64,000 nt of DNA from assembly GCA_016235065.1 (NCBI GenBank), contig JACRMB010000005.1, positions 270,733 to 334,732 of the forward strand, written 5' to 3'. Under the pieces are notes generated by a model, which was given only the letters and a program-made list of their open reading frames with translations, made no database searches and had not been told where the DNA came from. This DNA is from Actinomycetota bacterium. GTDB lineage: Bacteria; Actinomycetota; Thermoleophilia; BMS3ABIN01. This document shows positions 44,379 to 53,927 of the stretch, piece after piece; position 1 is the first letter of the stretch, and every line of letters begins with the position of its first letter. The position numbers and the translations under genes were made by a program.

Positions 44379-45911
44379 TTATCTCTTTCCTCCAAACGCA
44401 AGCACAGTCCCTAGTCTTTTCTGAACAATAGACCGCTCCTCCCCATCCAGAATCATGCTCCATGAAAGCATGATGAAAGATGCCAATGCTACTGTCAGAA
44501 AAACGACTTTCACGGCAAAGCCCATCGGAAGCATCGCAATCACCAGGACAATCAATACCCCGGTGACCAGTGAAGCCAGCTTCTTCATTCCGGCAGACTC
44601 AAGCCGATTGATCAAGGTCCCGGCAAATGCAAAGAGCAAAACAGCATCTAACAGCGCTCTGACTACCCAGGCAATGGCAGCCCCCTCTATTCCATAGCCC
44701 CTGACCACCCACCACAACACACCTAAATAGATTGGAAGCTCAAACATGTGAAACTTCGCCGTAATGTCAGGCCTGCCTGCTCCCTGAATCAGACCGAAGG
44801 GAATCTGGGCAATGCCATTCACAAGCACACCGATAGCGAGCAATTGTAATACGCGTGTGCTGTTTTGAGCGAACTCCTCTCCCAACCAGAGATTCAATCC
44901 TTCATGCGCAAGTGTCACGATTACCAGTGTCACTGGAAACAGGGACAGGAAGATGTACTTTACTCCGCGCATAAACAGTAATTGTGTGTGTTTTTTATCT
45001 TGAGCAAAACTCGTGATGAATGCAGGAAACAGAACTCCTACTACCGCGGCGGGCACTAACAGAAGTTTGGTGACTACTTCATATGGGGTCGAGTAATATG
45101 CGACAGCGGTGACCGAGATCATGGCGCCAATCAAAAACCGGTCGAATCTGACCATGATTGGGCTGATAATATTACTTACCGTCATCCAGCTGCCAAAAAG
45201 AAAAAGCGACTTGATGACTGAACGCTGGAGTCTGAACTCCCGACGTAATCCTGGAAATATGTGAAAGCACAAGATCAGATGTACCAGCATGGCGATCAGC
45301 CTGCCGGCCGCTAGCACTGCTGTTATGATGACCAGGTTATTGGTAAACGGTAGAACCAGCAATGGGCCCGCGTACATGAAGATTCCCATGGGAACCCGTA
45401 CCGCATTCAGAAGGTCAAAGCGCTGATGCGCTTCCAGAATACCTCCCAACCCGGCTGTTCCTACGACCAGCGGTACCGACAATGCCAGCAGGTAAAAGGC
45501 TTTTATCGTCTCCGACTGAAGGTCTTCGGGAACTTTCAATACATCAGTGACCAGCACCGACGAAAGCAGACCCAGCACTAAAGCTCCGACCGCGCCCAGC
45601 ACCATCATGATTGACAGGCCAGTCCAGATCAGCGGCGGGATCTCATATTCTTCTCCCGCACCAAGCTTTTCCGCTACCAGCTTTGTCAGAGCCCTGCCAA
45701 GCCCGAAATCGAACAGGCTAAAATACCCTATCAGGATCCAGACCAGCGTCAGCACTCCGAAGCGATCGATTTCGAGACCCCTGATCAAAAAGGGTATTGT
45801 GATTATGCCTACCAGAAGCGGTATGCTCTGCCCGACGAGATTCCAGCCTGTATTCTTGACCAGCAGGCGCCCACTCGTCAGAGTGCTTTCACCAGTTTTG
45901 TGTTTACTCAT
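44379..45911 (-). CDS. Wzx-type polysaccharide flippase (MOP superfamily)
   Basis: 510 residues, about 14 helices. It opens LVKNTGWNLVGQSIPLLVGIITIPFLIRGLEIDRFGVLTL and has FDFGLGRALTKLVAEKLG, the MOP-family hallmark, and ISPIMVRFDRFLIGAMISVTAVAYYSTPYEVVTKL in the middle. It would flip lipid-linked oligosaccharide across the membrane. It differs clearly from the other two flippases of the window, which are closely related to each other. Its start overlaps the upstream polymerase-like gene by 8 bases. Confidence 0.9.
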   Translation of the reverse strand: MSKHKTGESTLTSGRLLVKNTGWNLVGQSIPLLVGIITIPFLIRGLEIDRFGVLTLVWILIGYFSLFDFGLGRALTKLVAEKLGAGEEYEIPPLIWTGLSIMMVLGAVGALVLGLLSSVLVTDVLKVPEDLQSETIKAFYLLALSVPLVVGTAGLGGILEAHQRFDLLNAVRVPMGIFMYAGPLLVLPFTNNLVIITAVLAAGRLIAMLVHLILCFHIFPGLRREFRLQRSVIKSLFLFGSWMTVSNIISPIMVRFDRFLIGAMISVTAVAYYSTPYEVVTKLLLVPAAVVGVLFPAFITSFAQDKKHTQLLFMRGVKYIFLSLFPVTLVIVTLAHEGLNLWLGEEFAQNSTRVLQLLAIGVLVNGIAQIPFGLIQGAGRPDITAKFHMFELPIYLGVLWWVVRGYGIEGAAIAWVVRALLDAVLLFAFAGTLINRLESAGMKKLASLVTGVLIVLVIAMLPMGFAVKVVFLTVALASFIMLSWSMILDGEERSIVQKRLGTVLAFGGKR

Positions 45912-47274
45912 CCAGTGTTTTTTCCATAAGAATGACCGAGTCCCGTTTTTTTAGTTCAGCCAAGGCTCGCAGAAGCCCTGCTGACATCCAGAATATCACC
46001 ATATTTGGCCAATTCAGCATAGTATCAAAAGTGAATCCGTCTATAAACACCGCGCTCATACTTATTCCCAGTATCAAGGCTACAGCCCCATACGCGGCAC
46101 CACTTCTGATCAGCCTGATTCCCTGACGAACGATCAGGACAAGAGCCGCTCCTGCCAATAACGAACCCAGAATACCTTGCTCTACCAGCATCATCAGGTA
46201 CAGATTATCGATCGCCGAAGGAGGATTCGTCCACTTTTCAGGTGGAGCTTCCAGTCGATAGATCTCATCAACACCCCTCATCATGCCTGCACCAAAGAGG
46301 GGATTTTCCAGAAACACGCCTGGGGTTTTCGACCACATATATAGTCTTGGTGTCACACTCTCATGCCTGCGCGCTTTTGAAAAAGTACCGGATGAGACTG
46401 TTTCAGCATTGAAGACAGTGAATAACAATATTGATAGTCCAACGGCAATTACGAGCATGACCGTTGTTCGGCGCAGCTCACGATGGCGCCATAATGCCCA
46501 ACTGATGCCTGCGGCTGCAAGGATGCTTGCCGTGATCCATGCTCCCCTGGTGAAGGTTACTTCCAGAGCCAGCGCCAAAAGGATAATCGATGCCATCCAG
46601 GCAATTCTTGCCATCCTGCCGCGGGCGCGGTAATAGCAGACGATGAATAGCGGGGCTATCTGTACCAGGAACAGTCCCAGGACAACTGGATGCCCTAAAG
46701 ACGAACCACTGCGATGATAGCCCCAGCCAGGCTCAGGAACCCGGCCCTCGATAATACCCTCGAACAGAAAGTTACTGGTTGCGTAATATTCAACCAGTGC
46801 ATATCCGGCTACAATCACTCCGATTGCAATAGTGATCATGAACAGTGTCTTGATCGAAGACCACCATTGCCCCAGGACCGCCATGCCATAATAAAAAACC
46901 AGGGCATATCCGGCATAGGCGACGATCAGCAGTCCGGTCTCATTCGCCTGGCGAGCAGCGATCAGTCCTCGTACGGTCACATAAGAAATAGTAAGGATAA
47001 TGAATAGATCCAGATAACCCGGACTTATCTTCTTCCGCGCCTGCCATAAAAAGGCGGCGATGAAAGGAAAAGAAATCACGAGCATCATGCCAACAAGGTT
47101 GATTTTTACTGGCCCAAACCATATTTCATCGCCGGATAACGTGCCGGGGTACAGCATTGTGGTGGAAAAAAGCATCGCGATCATCGACAAAGCTGCCAGA
47201 TACAGCCGGCGATTATCATCGGCACCCGGCATCTCATCCATCTGGGGTGGTCTTTTCAGTGTCATTTTCTGCAT
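45904..47274 (-). CDS. O-antigen ligase / Wzy-like membrane protein
   Basis: 456 residues, about 12 helices. Distinctive segments: VPEPGWGYHRSGSSLGHPVVLGLF, LEVTFTRGAWITASILAAAGI, a loop with YMWSKTPGVFLENPLFGAGM and DNLYLMMLVEQGILGSLLAG. These are shared with the protein at 58946-60289 (VPEPRTGLHRIGSTIAHPV; SPLFGVGLKQG; DNYYLSLILEAGIIGF), so the two are paralogues. Likely role is polymerisation or ligation of the glycan. It lies 7 bases after the upstream flippase gene and overlaps the downstream one. Confidence 0.87.
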   Translation of the reverse strand: MQKMTLKRPPQMDEMPGADDNRRLYLAALSMIAMLFSTTMLYPGTLSGDEIWFGPVKINLVGMMLVISFPFIAAFLWQARKKISPGYLDLFIILTISYVTVRGLIAARQANETGLLIVAYAGYALVFYYGMAVLGQWWSSIKTLFMITIAIGVIVAGYALVEYYATSNFLFEGIIEGRVPEPGWGYHRSGSSLGHPVVLGLFLVQIAPLFIVCYYRARGRMARIAWMASIILLALALEVTFTRGAWITASILAAAGISWALWRHRELRRTTVMLVIAVGLSILLFTVFNAETVSSGTFSKARRHESVTPRLYMWSKTPGVFLENPLFGAGMMRGVDEIYRLEAPPEKWTNPPSAIDNLYLMMLVEQGILGSLLAGAALVLIVRQGIRLIRSGAAYGAVALILGISMSAVFIDGFTFDTMLNWPNMVIFWMSAGLLRALAELKKRDSVILMEKTLDE

Positions 47275-47281
47275 TATTTGA

Positions 47282-48904
47282 CTATCCGCCTGCTCCGACT
47301 GTCATCAACCTGGCCTTGATCAGACGCAGGATCGCTTTGTCCTTACTATTCAGACCCATGGTGATTGTTACTAAAACGTAGATGATAATCAGTCCAGATG
47401 CCAGAAGTGCTAACTGGCCTAATGTTTTTCCACCGAATATATAGTATTGCAACGATGCCATCAGAATTGTGCTGGTAATACATGCCAGGACTGGCTTTGT
47501 ATAGTCTCGATCGTAGGCATGTATCCTCATCAGCATCCAGACCTCCAAAGAACGCATAAAGTTGATTAATCCGGCCGCCAGGATGTTTGCCATGCCCGCA
47601 CCCAATATTCCGAATGAAGGTATCAGCAGATAGCAAAGCCCGACGTTGACGGCAAGGGTCACCATGATGTTGATCAGCTCCAACTTGGAGTGGCCAGACA
47701 TCAACAGCATGCTTCCCGACAAGCCGGCAGTCGCATGAAACAGCTGTCCTACAGCCAGCAGGATCAGTACTTCGCTGCCAGCTGAGAACTCTGCGCCGAA
47801 AAGGTTCATGATGGAATCTGCGAAGAGAATCTGACTAATGATCAGTGGTAAGCTGCAGATGAATATCCAACGGTTCAAAGTCTTGAATAAAGCCTGCAGG
47901 TCATGGGTTAGATGTCGATTGAAAAGGTCTGCAATCACTGGGGCGAACACTGTAGAAAATGCAATCAAAATCGCTGCGCTGATGACACCGACTCTGAGCG
48001 CGGCACCATAGAATCCTACTTCAGTTGGAGTTCCAAGATATCCGAGCAATAGCAGATCAATCCATGTCAATACCATTCCAAGAACGTTAGAAAAAGCCAG
48101 TGGGAGGGAGTAACGCAGCAACCTCCTCGCGGATTGCTCAGATTTCGGCTCAACAGGTTTGTTTTCCACGGGCATGGCCCAATACGCAAATACCGCTGCC
48201 ATTGTTGCCGCCCCAGCGATAGCTATGACATTGGCCCATGCAACACCGACTAGCTCCAGGCCCATCAATAATGCCACGAATGAAAGACCGAATTTGGCAA
48301 ATTGCTCGCCGAGATCCCTGCTGTAAACCTGGTAACGCATAAAATGCAGGCCCTGAGTAATTGCGTTAAAGAGTCTTGCCAGTACCCAAAATGGGATCGA
48401 TAGGGCAAAAATTCTAATGCCCGTTACTGCAGTAGAACCACTTTCAAAAAAAGTACTGGAAACGAACGGTGCGACTAATATCAGAGCCATACTGACGAAC
48501 ATGGCAATCACAAGGCCTATCAACAGACTGATCGCTGCCGTCCTTCGCACCAGCCTGACCTGACCCTCACCGGCATACAATGAAACAAATCGAACTACGC
48601 CAAGATCCAGACCAACGGTGGAAACAAGGCCAAGAATATTCACAATTGTCAGAATGAGGAAATACTGGCCCAGATCATTCACAGAAAGCATACGCGCGAG
48701 TAAAAGCGTGTAAGCAGTCGCTAGCACAGTCCGTGAAAAAACGCCGAAGAGGTTGATCATCGCGCCCTTGGCTACACGCGGCAGGTAAATCTCAGACTTA
48801 TCAGGCTGTATAAGCGGCGGAGTTTCAGCCTCAGGTGGATCCGTTTTTTTCACGTCCGGATCAATCACCTGACATTGTCCAGGGCGATCGTATAACGCTT
48901 GCAT
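47282..48904 (-). CDS. Wzx-type flippase, paralogue of the one at 53928-55529
   Basis: 540 residues, about 14 helices. YLPRVAKGAMINLFGVFSR, LLARMLSVNDLGQYFLILTIVN, VGLDLGVVRFVSLYAGEGQVRL and MLLMSGHSKLELINIMVTL recur nearly unchanged in the protein at 53928-55529, so the two arose by duplication. ATG 48904 overlaps the upstream phosphatase gene by 44 bases; a GTG at 48868 would overlap by only 8 and begin at VIDPDVKK, a plausible alternative. The C-terminus has NSKDKAILRLIKARL, matched by EQDKDMLRKLKGM in the paralogue. Confidence 0.9.
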   Translation of the reverse strand: MQALYDRPGQCQVIDPDVKKTDPPEAETPPLIQPDKSEIYLPRVAKGAMINLFGVFSRTVLATAYTLLLARMLSVNDLGQYFLILTIVNILGLVSTVGLDLGVVRFVSLYAGEGQVRLVRRTAAISLLIGLVIAMFVSMALILVAPFVSSTFFESGSTAVTGIRIFALSIPFWVLARLFNAITQGLHFMRYQVYSRDLGEQFAKFGLSFVALLMGLELVGVAWANVIAIAGAATMAAVFAYWAMPVENKPVEPKSEQSARRLLRYSLPLAFSNVLGMVLTWIDLLLLGYLGTPTEVGFYGAALRVGVISAAILIAFSTVFAPVIADLFNRHLTHDLQALFKTLNRWIFICSLPLIISQILFADSIMNLFGAEFSAGSEVLILLAVGQLFHATAGLSGSMLLMSGHSKLELINIMVTLAVNVGLCYLLIPSFGILGAGMANILAAGLINFMRSLEVWMLMRIHAYDRDYTKPVLACITSTILMASLQYYIFGGKTLGQLALLASGLIIIYVLVTITMGLNSKDKAILRLIKARLMTVGAGG

Positions 48905-50174
48905 ACTCTCTTATATGACCTGGGGCCCGTCTGATAATTGATGAATCGACAAAAGAAAAAGCGTCGTCGTGGGTATGCATGCCTTCAAACAGGGGTTTAT
49001 CATCAAATGACTGCGGCATTATACGGCCCTTTAGATCGAAACCTCGCCTGGGAATCGCCACAAGGTCAGGCCCCATCCCGGCCATGGGCCCCGAGTACAA
49101 TTCATCTCTCCTCAGCACCCTGTCAATGACCTTCTCACCGGTATCTGGAGCCCGAAGCTCTTCGATGAAATCCTTAACCTCATCGATTAGCCCAGCCGCA
49201 TCTTCATTTTTCACAATGCCTTCTGGCTCCCTGCCAGCCAGATTCAGATAGATGCGACTTGGATCGAGGCAATATACGCGTGAGCCAAGAGGGTCCATAT
49301 CTGCCAGAGACCTGGGCTCATCATTCCTGAACGATAGCCAGCCTGCTTCCTTCAGGCAAGTGTTTAGATATAGTTCGTTTCTGATCGGACAAAAACCATG
49401 GTCAGACAGCATGAGCAGTGAGACATCTTCCGGCAGGAGATCCGCGAGTTCCCCGATGATCTCGTCCACTCTCCTGTAATAATCAAGAAACTCTTTTTTG
49501 TAAGTCAGATCGTTTTCTGAATATTTTTTCCACATAAAATGGTGAAGACGATCGGTGCCCGTGAACACGCACATGAAGAAGTCCCAACGCTCCGACTCCA
49601 GGAAGTGAATCGCGGCTTCCCTTCGCTTTTCCAGAGTAAAGTGTAGATCTTCCAGAAACGCGTCGAGTGACTCCCGAGCTTTGGCTGCATCAACGTCTAT
49701 CCTGTAACCAGAACGGTTGAGATAATCGAAGGCTTCCGAAGGATAGACCGCGCGCTCAAGGTTAGGAGCAACAAATCCCGCTACCAGAATCCCGTTCAGA
49801 GGCTGGGCGGGATACGTTGACGGGACGTTAATCACACAACACCGCTTGCCTTCCCGGCTCAATCGATTCCAGACAGGCTCGGCTTTTAAATCGCTGTAAT
49901 TGGGAAAAGTGATCTCGTAGGTGCCAGGCTTCCGGTCGGTAAACCCATATATACCATGTTCTCCAGGATTCACGCCGGTCATGAATGACGCCCAGGCAAC
50001 AGAGGAAATGGCCGGGATCTCCGTCTCCATCTGTCTGAATTCACCTCGCGACAACAGGGAGCCAAGATTGGGAAGCGTTCCGGCCTCAATCTCTGTCTTT
50101 AAGAAGCTATAGGGAGTTCCATCAAGACCAATTATGGCAATCCGGCGGCTCTCAACTCCGATATTGTTAATCAA
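48861..50174 (-). CDS. Alkaline-phosphatase-superfamily (type I phosphodiesterase-like) protein, short form
   Basis: 437 residues, cytoplasmic by lack of a signal peptide. Superfamily metal sites: IAIIGLDGTPYSFL, nucleophile region EIPAISSVAWASFMTGVNPGEHGIYGF, TGTDRLHHFMWKKY and MLSDHGFCPIRNELYLN, with a final histidine in FEGMHTHDDAF. The nucleophile position is Ser, where the two paralogues have Thr. It is shorter than them by 120 residues and lacks their acidic RKRLE-LGYL tail. The TTG start at 50174 follows TAGGGTGAA. Probable role is hydrolysis of a phosphodiester or sulfate-like group, or phosphoalcohol transfer; unknown here. Confidence 0.85.
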   Translation of the reverse strand: MINNIGVESRRIAIIGLDGTPYSFLKTEIEAGTLPNLGSLLSRGEFRQMETEIPAISSVAWASFMTGVNPGEHGIYGFTDRKPGTYEITFPNYSDLKAEPVWNRLSREGKRCCVINVPSTYPAQPLNGILVAGFVAPNLERAVYPSEAFDYLNRSGYRIDVDAAKARESLDAFLEDLHFTLEKRREAAIHFLESERWDFFMCVFTGTDRLHHFMWKKYSENDLTYKKEFLDYYRRVDEIIGELADLLPEDVSLLMLSDHGFCPIRNELYLNTCLKEAGWLSFRNDEPRSLADMDPLGSRVYCLDPSRIYLNLAGREPEGIVKNEDAAGLIDEVKDFIEELRAPDTGEKVIDRVLRRDELYSGPMAGMGPDLVAIPRRGFDLKGRIMPQSFDDKPLFEGMHTHDDAFSFVDSSIIRRAPGHIREYASVIRSPWTMSGD

Positions 50175-50421
50175 TTCACCCTACTATCCACAGCTGCATG
50201 ACAATCCGGGCCGATTTTCAATGAGATAATTACTAAATCCAAGTTAAACTGACAAATACTACTTGAATACTTAATATTAAATTACCGACATGCGTGAGTC
50301 AAAGGGTTGCTATCATAATGAATTCCCTGCGAGGACAACATCTTCTGTAATAGAGGGCAACAGCCCGTTTGAACCTGCCAATTATCGTTGTAAATCGTTA
50401 CAAAAATAGTCGCATTTTGAG
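50175..50421. other. A+T-rich intergenic region between two phosphatase-like genes
   Basis: 247 bases between two minus-strand paralogues, long for this otherwise compact operon. No frame, hairpin with T-run or convincing promoter was found. It may carry a promoter for the downstream (lower-coordinate) phosphatase, flippase and polymerase genes. Confidence 0.4.
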
Positions 50422-52107
50422 CTATAGATAACCTAAATCCTCAAGCCGCTTTCGAACTTCATCCTCATCGTCCTGAGTATACACAGGTTCACTGTCTCTT
50501 TTCTGTTTTTTCCCGTATTCTTCATCTCCAGACTCGACTGGCGCTGCGCCACCACCCATAGCCTCCTCCAGGATACGGCCATCCCAGTTCTCATGCGATG
50601 GCAAACCCAGCAAGTTCATGACCGTGGGGGCAATATCGACCATCTGAGCGATACCGAGATCGCGATGTGCTATGTCAGGTCCATTGATCAGCAGTATTCC
50701 CTCCAACCTGTGAGTCCCTGAGTGGGCGAGCTGCTTCCATTCCTGAACAGGAGGTCGAACGATAGCCTCTTCTGCCAGCTCCGAGGCTGTGCCTATGACC
50801 GGACAGTAAGACCAATCACGAAAATTAATCACCATATCCGGTATCTCCGTCAGCAGCGGACCATGATAAAGCTCTTCCCTTCGATAAATCCTTGTTACCA
50901 AGGATTTCATGTCTTGGGGATCCTTCAGCTCAGTCAGAACAGCTTCCGCCTCACGAAGAACCGCCTGCCTTTCGTCTTCACTACCGACCGTTCCCATAGG
51001 ATTGCGACCTTTCAGGTTGATATACAGACTGCCAAATCCACCTATGGAACATATTTTCGTGTGACTCCAGTCGATATCAGCGATCAGAACATCGACATAC
51101 GACATCCAACGATTGTCAGCAATACCCTTACCCAGAAAACTTTTGATCTTCTGTTTGGATTGAACAGGTATGTGGGCGCGAAGTTTCTTGCTGAGATATG
51201 CACGACTGCGCTTGCGGCTGCTGACAGTCTTGAATTTGAGCAGACCGCCGCCGGCCAGTATGCGATTAACGCAAATATGACCACGTAACCGTCCAAAACC
51301 GTGGTCGGACATTATGAACGTATTTCGCTCAAGACTCCCTGATGAGACAAGCTGCCCCAGTTTGCGGTCGATGATCTCATAACAGCTGAAGACCGCCTCG
51401 GCTCGCCTCTGCTCGTCCGCGGAGACCTGCACTCCACTCATCACCTTCTCAGCATCACCCCAGAGCGTGTGCTGGAATATATCCGTTGATCTGATGACGG
51501 CGACAAAAAGATCCCAATCTTCCAATTTTGCAAGGTAGTCAATGACCCTTAATTCCATGTCCAGGTAAGCTGTGGCACGCTCTATCCATTCGCCCACAGG
51601 ATCCTTGTGATGGGTCACAAGATACTTTGCATCGTTTTCGAATGATATCTTGAAGTCAGGAATCGCCTCCAAAAGCCTGCTTTTTTCCTCAAGCGGATAA
51701 ATCGCCTTATCATTAAAACTTGGAGCGTCCAGGCCTGAGATCAGGATGCCATTGACTGGAACCGCCGGGTAGGTAACAGGAACGTTGTAAACGCATACCC
51801 TCTTGCCCTTGCTGCTTGCGAGGGTCCAGATGGGCTCACCTTCAAGATTGCCTGCATTCATCGGTTCCAGCTGATATGTGCCAGCACGGAACTTGAACAG
51901 ATCAGATGCTCCGGTCTTGCCAGGATTGGTTCCGGTATAGAAAGATGCCCATGCGGGCCAGGTGAGCGGGGGTGTTGTGGAATGAAGCGTCGCGCGGCTG
52001 CCCGCTTCCATCAACTTTGCAAGATTTGGCAGCCGCCCTTTGCCAACAAGATGATCAATAACAGAAAAAGTGCCGCCATCCAGACCGATTACACAGACTT
52101 TTGACAA
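50422..52107 (-). CDS. Alkaline-phosphatase-superfamily protein, long form 1
   Basis: 561 residues. VCVIGLDGGTFSVIDHLVG gives the first metal Asp; the nucleophile Thr lies in TPPLTWPAWASFYTGTNPGKTG; STDIFQHTLWGD and FIMSDHGFGRLRGHICVN give further metal ligands; HSGTHRLEGILLINGPDI supplies the last His. A variable acidic linker leads to the C-terminal DDEDEVRKRLEDLGYL. It matches its neighbour at 52209-53894 in length and along the whole sequence, so the two are a tandem duplication. The start is TTG, whereas the paralogue with the same first residues uses ATG. No signal peptide. Substrate unknown; context suggests a phosphorylated lipid-linked glycan. Confidence 0.87.
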   Translation of the reverse strand: MSKVCVIGLDGGTFSVIDHLVGKGRLPNLAKLMEAGSRATLHSTTPPLTWPAWASFYTGTNPGKTGASDLFKFRAGTYQLEPMNAGNLEGEPIWTLASSKGKRVCVYNVPVTYPAVPVNGILISGLDAPSFNDKAIYPLEEKSRLLEAIPDFKISFENDAKYLVTHHKDPVGEWIERATAYLDMELRVIDYLAKLEDWDLFVAVIRSTDIFQHTLWGDAEKVMSGVQVSADEQRRAEAVFSCYEIIDRKLGQLVSSGSLERNTFIMSDHGFGRLRGHICVNRILAGGGLLKFKTVSSRKRSRAYLSKKLRAHIPVQSKQKIKSFLGKGIADNRWMSYVDVLIADIDWSHTKICSIGGFGSLYINLKGRNPMGTVGSEDERQAVLREAEAVLTELKDPQDMKSLVTRIYRREELYHGPLLTEIPDMVINFRDWSYCPVIGTASELAEEAIVRPPVQEWKQLAHSGTHRLEGILLINGPDIAHRDLGIAQMVDIAPTVMNLLGLPSHENWDGRILEEAMGGGAAPVESGDEEYGKKQKRDSEPVYTQDDEDEVRKRLEDLGYL

Positions 52108-52208
52108 AACAGACCACTCTTTCTGTTAACCTTTACAACTCTGGCATGTCCATCACGAATAGCAACAACAGGTCCCGAGCAACTCAAGCAATATTGATTA
52201 TCTGTACT

Positions 52209-53894
52209 TTACAGGTACCCCAGGTTTTCCAGACGCTTTCGTATTTCTTCCTCATCTTCCTGGGAATATACCTGATCATCCCCTGCTTTCACGTCGGCCT
52301 GAATGAACTCATTTTCTGCTGCTAAGTCGGGTGCGTCCATATCAAGCGCCTGCTCAAGCGCGTGCCCATCCCATTCACGGAGAGAAGGAAGACCCATGAG
52401 GCGCATGATTGTCGGCGCAACGTCTACCATCTGAACCGTGCCAATTTCACCGTCCGCAATATCTGGTCCACCCATGATCAGCATTCCCTCGAGTCTGTGC
52501 GTGCCGGTATGGCCAAGCTGCTTCCATTCAGTTGCCTGAGAGCGGAAGATTGATTTTTCGGCAAGTTCGATAGCAGTGCTGGTGATTCCCCTGTATGACC
52601 AGTTGCGCATATTCACTACCATGTCAGGCATAGTCTTCATCAGCGGCCCGTTGTAGAGTTCCTCTTTCCGGTAGAAGTCCGAAACTACAGGCACGCCATC
52701 CTCGGGATCGACCAGTTGTGAGAGGGCGGCTTCTGCCTCACTCAACACCGCCTGTCTTTCCGCTTCGCCAGCAACGATACCCATGGGGTCCCGGCCTTTC
52801 AGGTTCACGAACAGGCAGCCGTGCTGGGCTATCGATGAGATGCGGGTCCGACTCCAGTCGATATCGGCCACTAGGGAATCAACAAACAAGTGCCAGCGCT
52901 TGTCGGTATTATCCTTACCCAGCAGGCGCTTTATCTTCTTTCTGGTTTCAACCGTCATCCGGTCCTGTAATACTTTTTTGAAATAATCTCTGGAGCGGTT
53001 CCTTCGACTGCCTGGCAGAAACTTGAGCAGGCCTGCGTCCTCAAGCACCCTGTTTAGACATATATCGCTACGCAATTTTCCAAAACCATGGTCCGACATG
53101 AATATGAGATTGCGATCAGCGCTCCAGGAAGACCAGGTCTTTCCCAACTCACGGTCAATCACCTTGTAACAGTTAAAAACCGCTTCGGCCCGCTGGGCCT
53201 CTTCAGGTGAGACTGGCTCGCCTTTGATCACCTTTTCTGTGTCCTTCCAGAAAATGTGCTGGAAGCTGTCTGTCGATCTGATGACACCGACAAAAAGGTC
53301 CCAGTCTTCCAATCCCATCAGGTGATTGATTGCCTTGATTTCCATGTCAAGATGCGATGTCAGCATCTCAATATAATCAGCAGCAGGTTGCGGGCTGTGA
53401 TTTGCCAGGTACTTTATGTCGATCTCAGTAGAGATCTTGAAATTGGGAACCGCGGCTAAAAAACTTTCTTTTTTCTCCAGTGGATAAATAGCCTGGTCAT
53501 CAAAACTGGGAGCGTCCATACCGGAAATCAGGATTCCATTGACTGGTTTAGCGGGGTAGGTCACCGGAACGTTGAAGACGCAAACACGCTTTCCGTGGCT
53601 GCTGGCCAAGGACCAGATAGGTGTCCCCTGAAGATTGCCGGCATTCATCGGCTCGAGCTGATATGTTCCAGCTCGGAATTTAAAGAATCCGATAGCCCCG
53701 GTCTTTCCCGGATTGGAACCTGTAAAAAATGAGGACCATGCTGCAGGCGTCAAGGGCGGCGTTGTTGAAAGTAAATTCCCATGGCTGCCATCAGCCATCA
53801 AACGGGCAAAATTCGGTAATTGCTTTTGCCCTATCAAATAGTCGATTACTGCAAATGTCCCCCCGTCCAAACCGATAACGCAGACTTTTGACAT
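52209..53894 (-). CDS. Alkaline-phosphatase-superfamily protein, long form 2
   Basis: 561 residues, closely similar throughout to the protein at 50422-52107: VCVIGLDGGTFAVIDYLIG, TPPLTPAAWSSFFTGSNPGKTG (nucleophile Thr), STDSFQHIFWKD, FMSDHGFGKLRSDICLN, HTGTHRLEGMLIMGGPDI and the tail EDEEEIRKRLENLGYL. ATG 53894 follows AAGGA. It lies 33 bases after the flippase gene upstream, and 101 bases separate it from the next paralogue; that gap holds nothing recognisable. Same likely chemistry as its paralogue. Confidence 0.87.
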   Translation of the reverse strand: MSKVCVIGLDGGTFAVIDYLIGQKQLPNFARLMADGSHGNLLSTTPPLTPAAWSSFFTGSNPGKTGAIGFFKFRAGTYQLEPMNAGNLQGTPIWSLASSHGKRVCVFNVPVTYPAKPVNGILISGMDAPSFDDQAIYPLEKKESFLAAVPNFKISTEIDIKYLANHSPQPAADYIEMLTSHLDMEIKAINHLMGLEDWDLFVGVIRSTDSFQHIFWKDTEKVIKGEPVSPEEAQRAEAVFNCYKVIDRELGKTWSSWSADRNLIFMSDHGFGKLRSDICLNRVLEDAGLLKFLPGSRRNRSRDYFKKVLQDRMTVETRKKIKRLLGKDNTDKRWHLFVDSLVADIDWSRTRISSIAQHGCLFVNLKGRDPMGIVAGEAERQAVLSEAEAALSQLVDPEDGVPVVSDFYRKEELYNGPLMKTMPDMVVNMRNWSYRGITSTAIELAEKSIFRSQATEWKQLGHTGTHRLEGMLIMGGPDIADGEIGTVQMVDVAPTIMRLMGLPSLREWDGHALEQALDMDAPDLAAENEFIQADVKAGDDQVYSQEDEEEIRKRLENLGYL

Positions 53895-53927
53895 TACAGC
53901 ATTTCCTTAGATTTTAGACAGAGAAGA

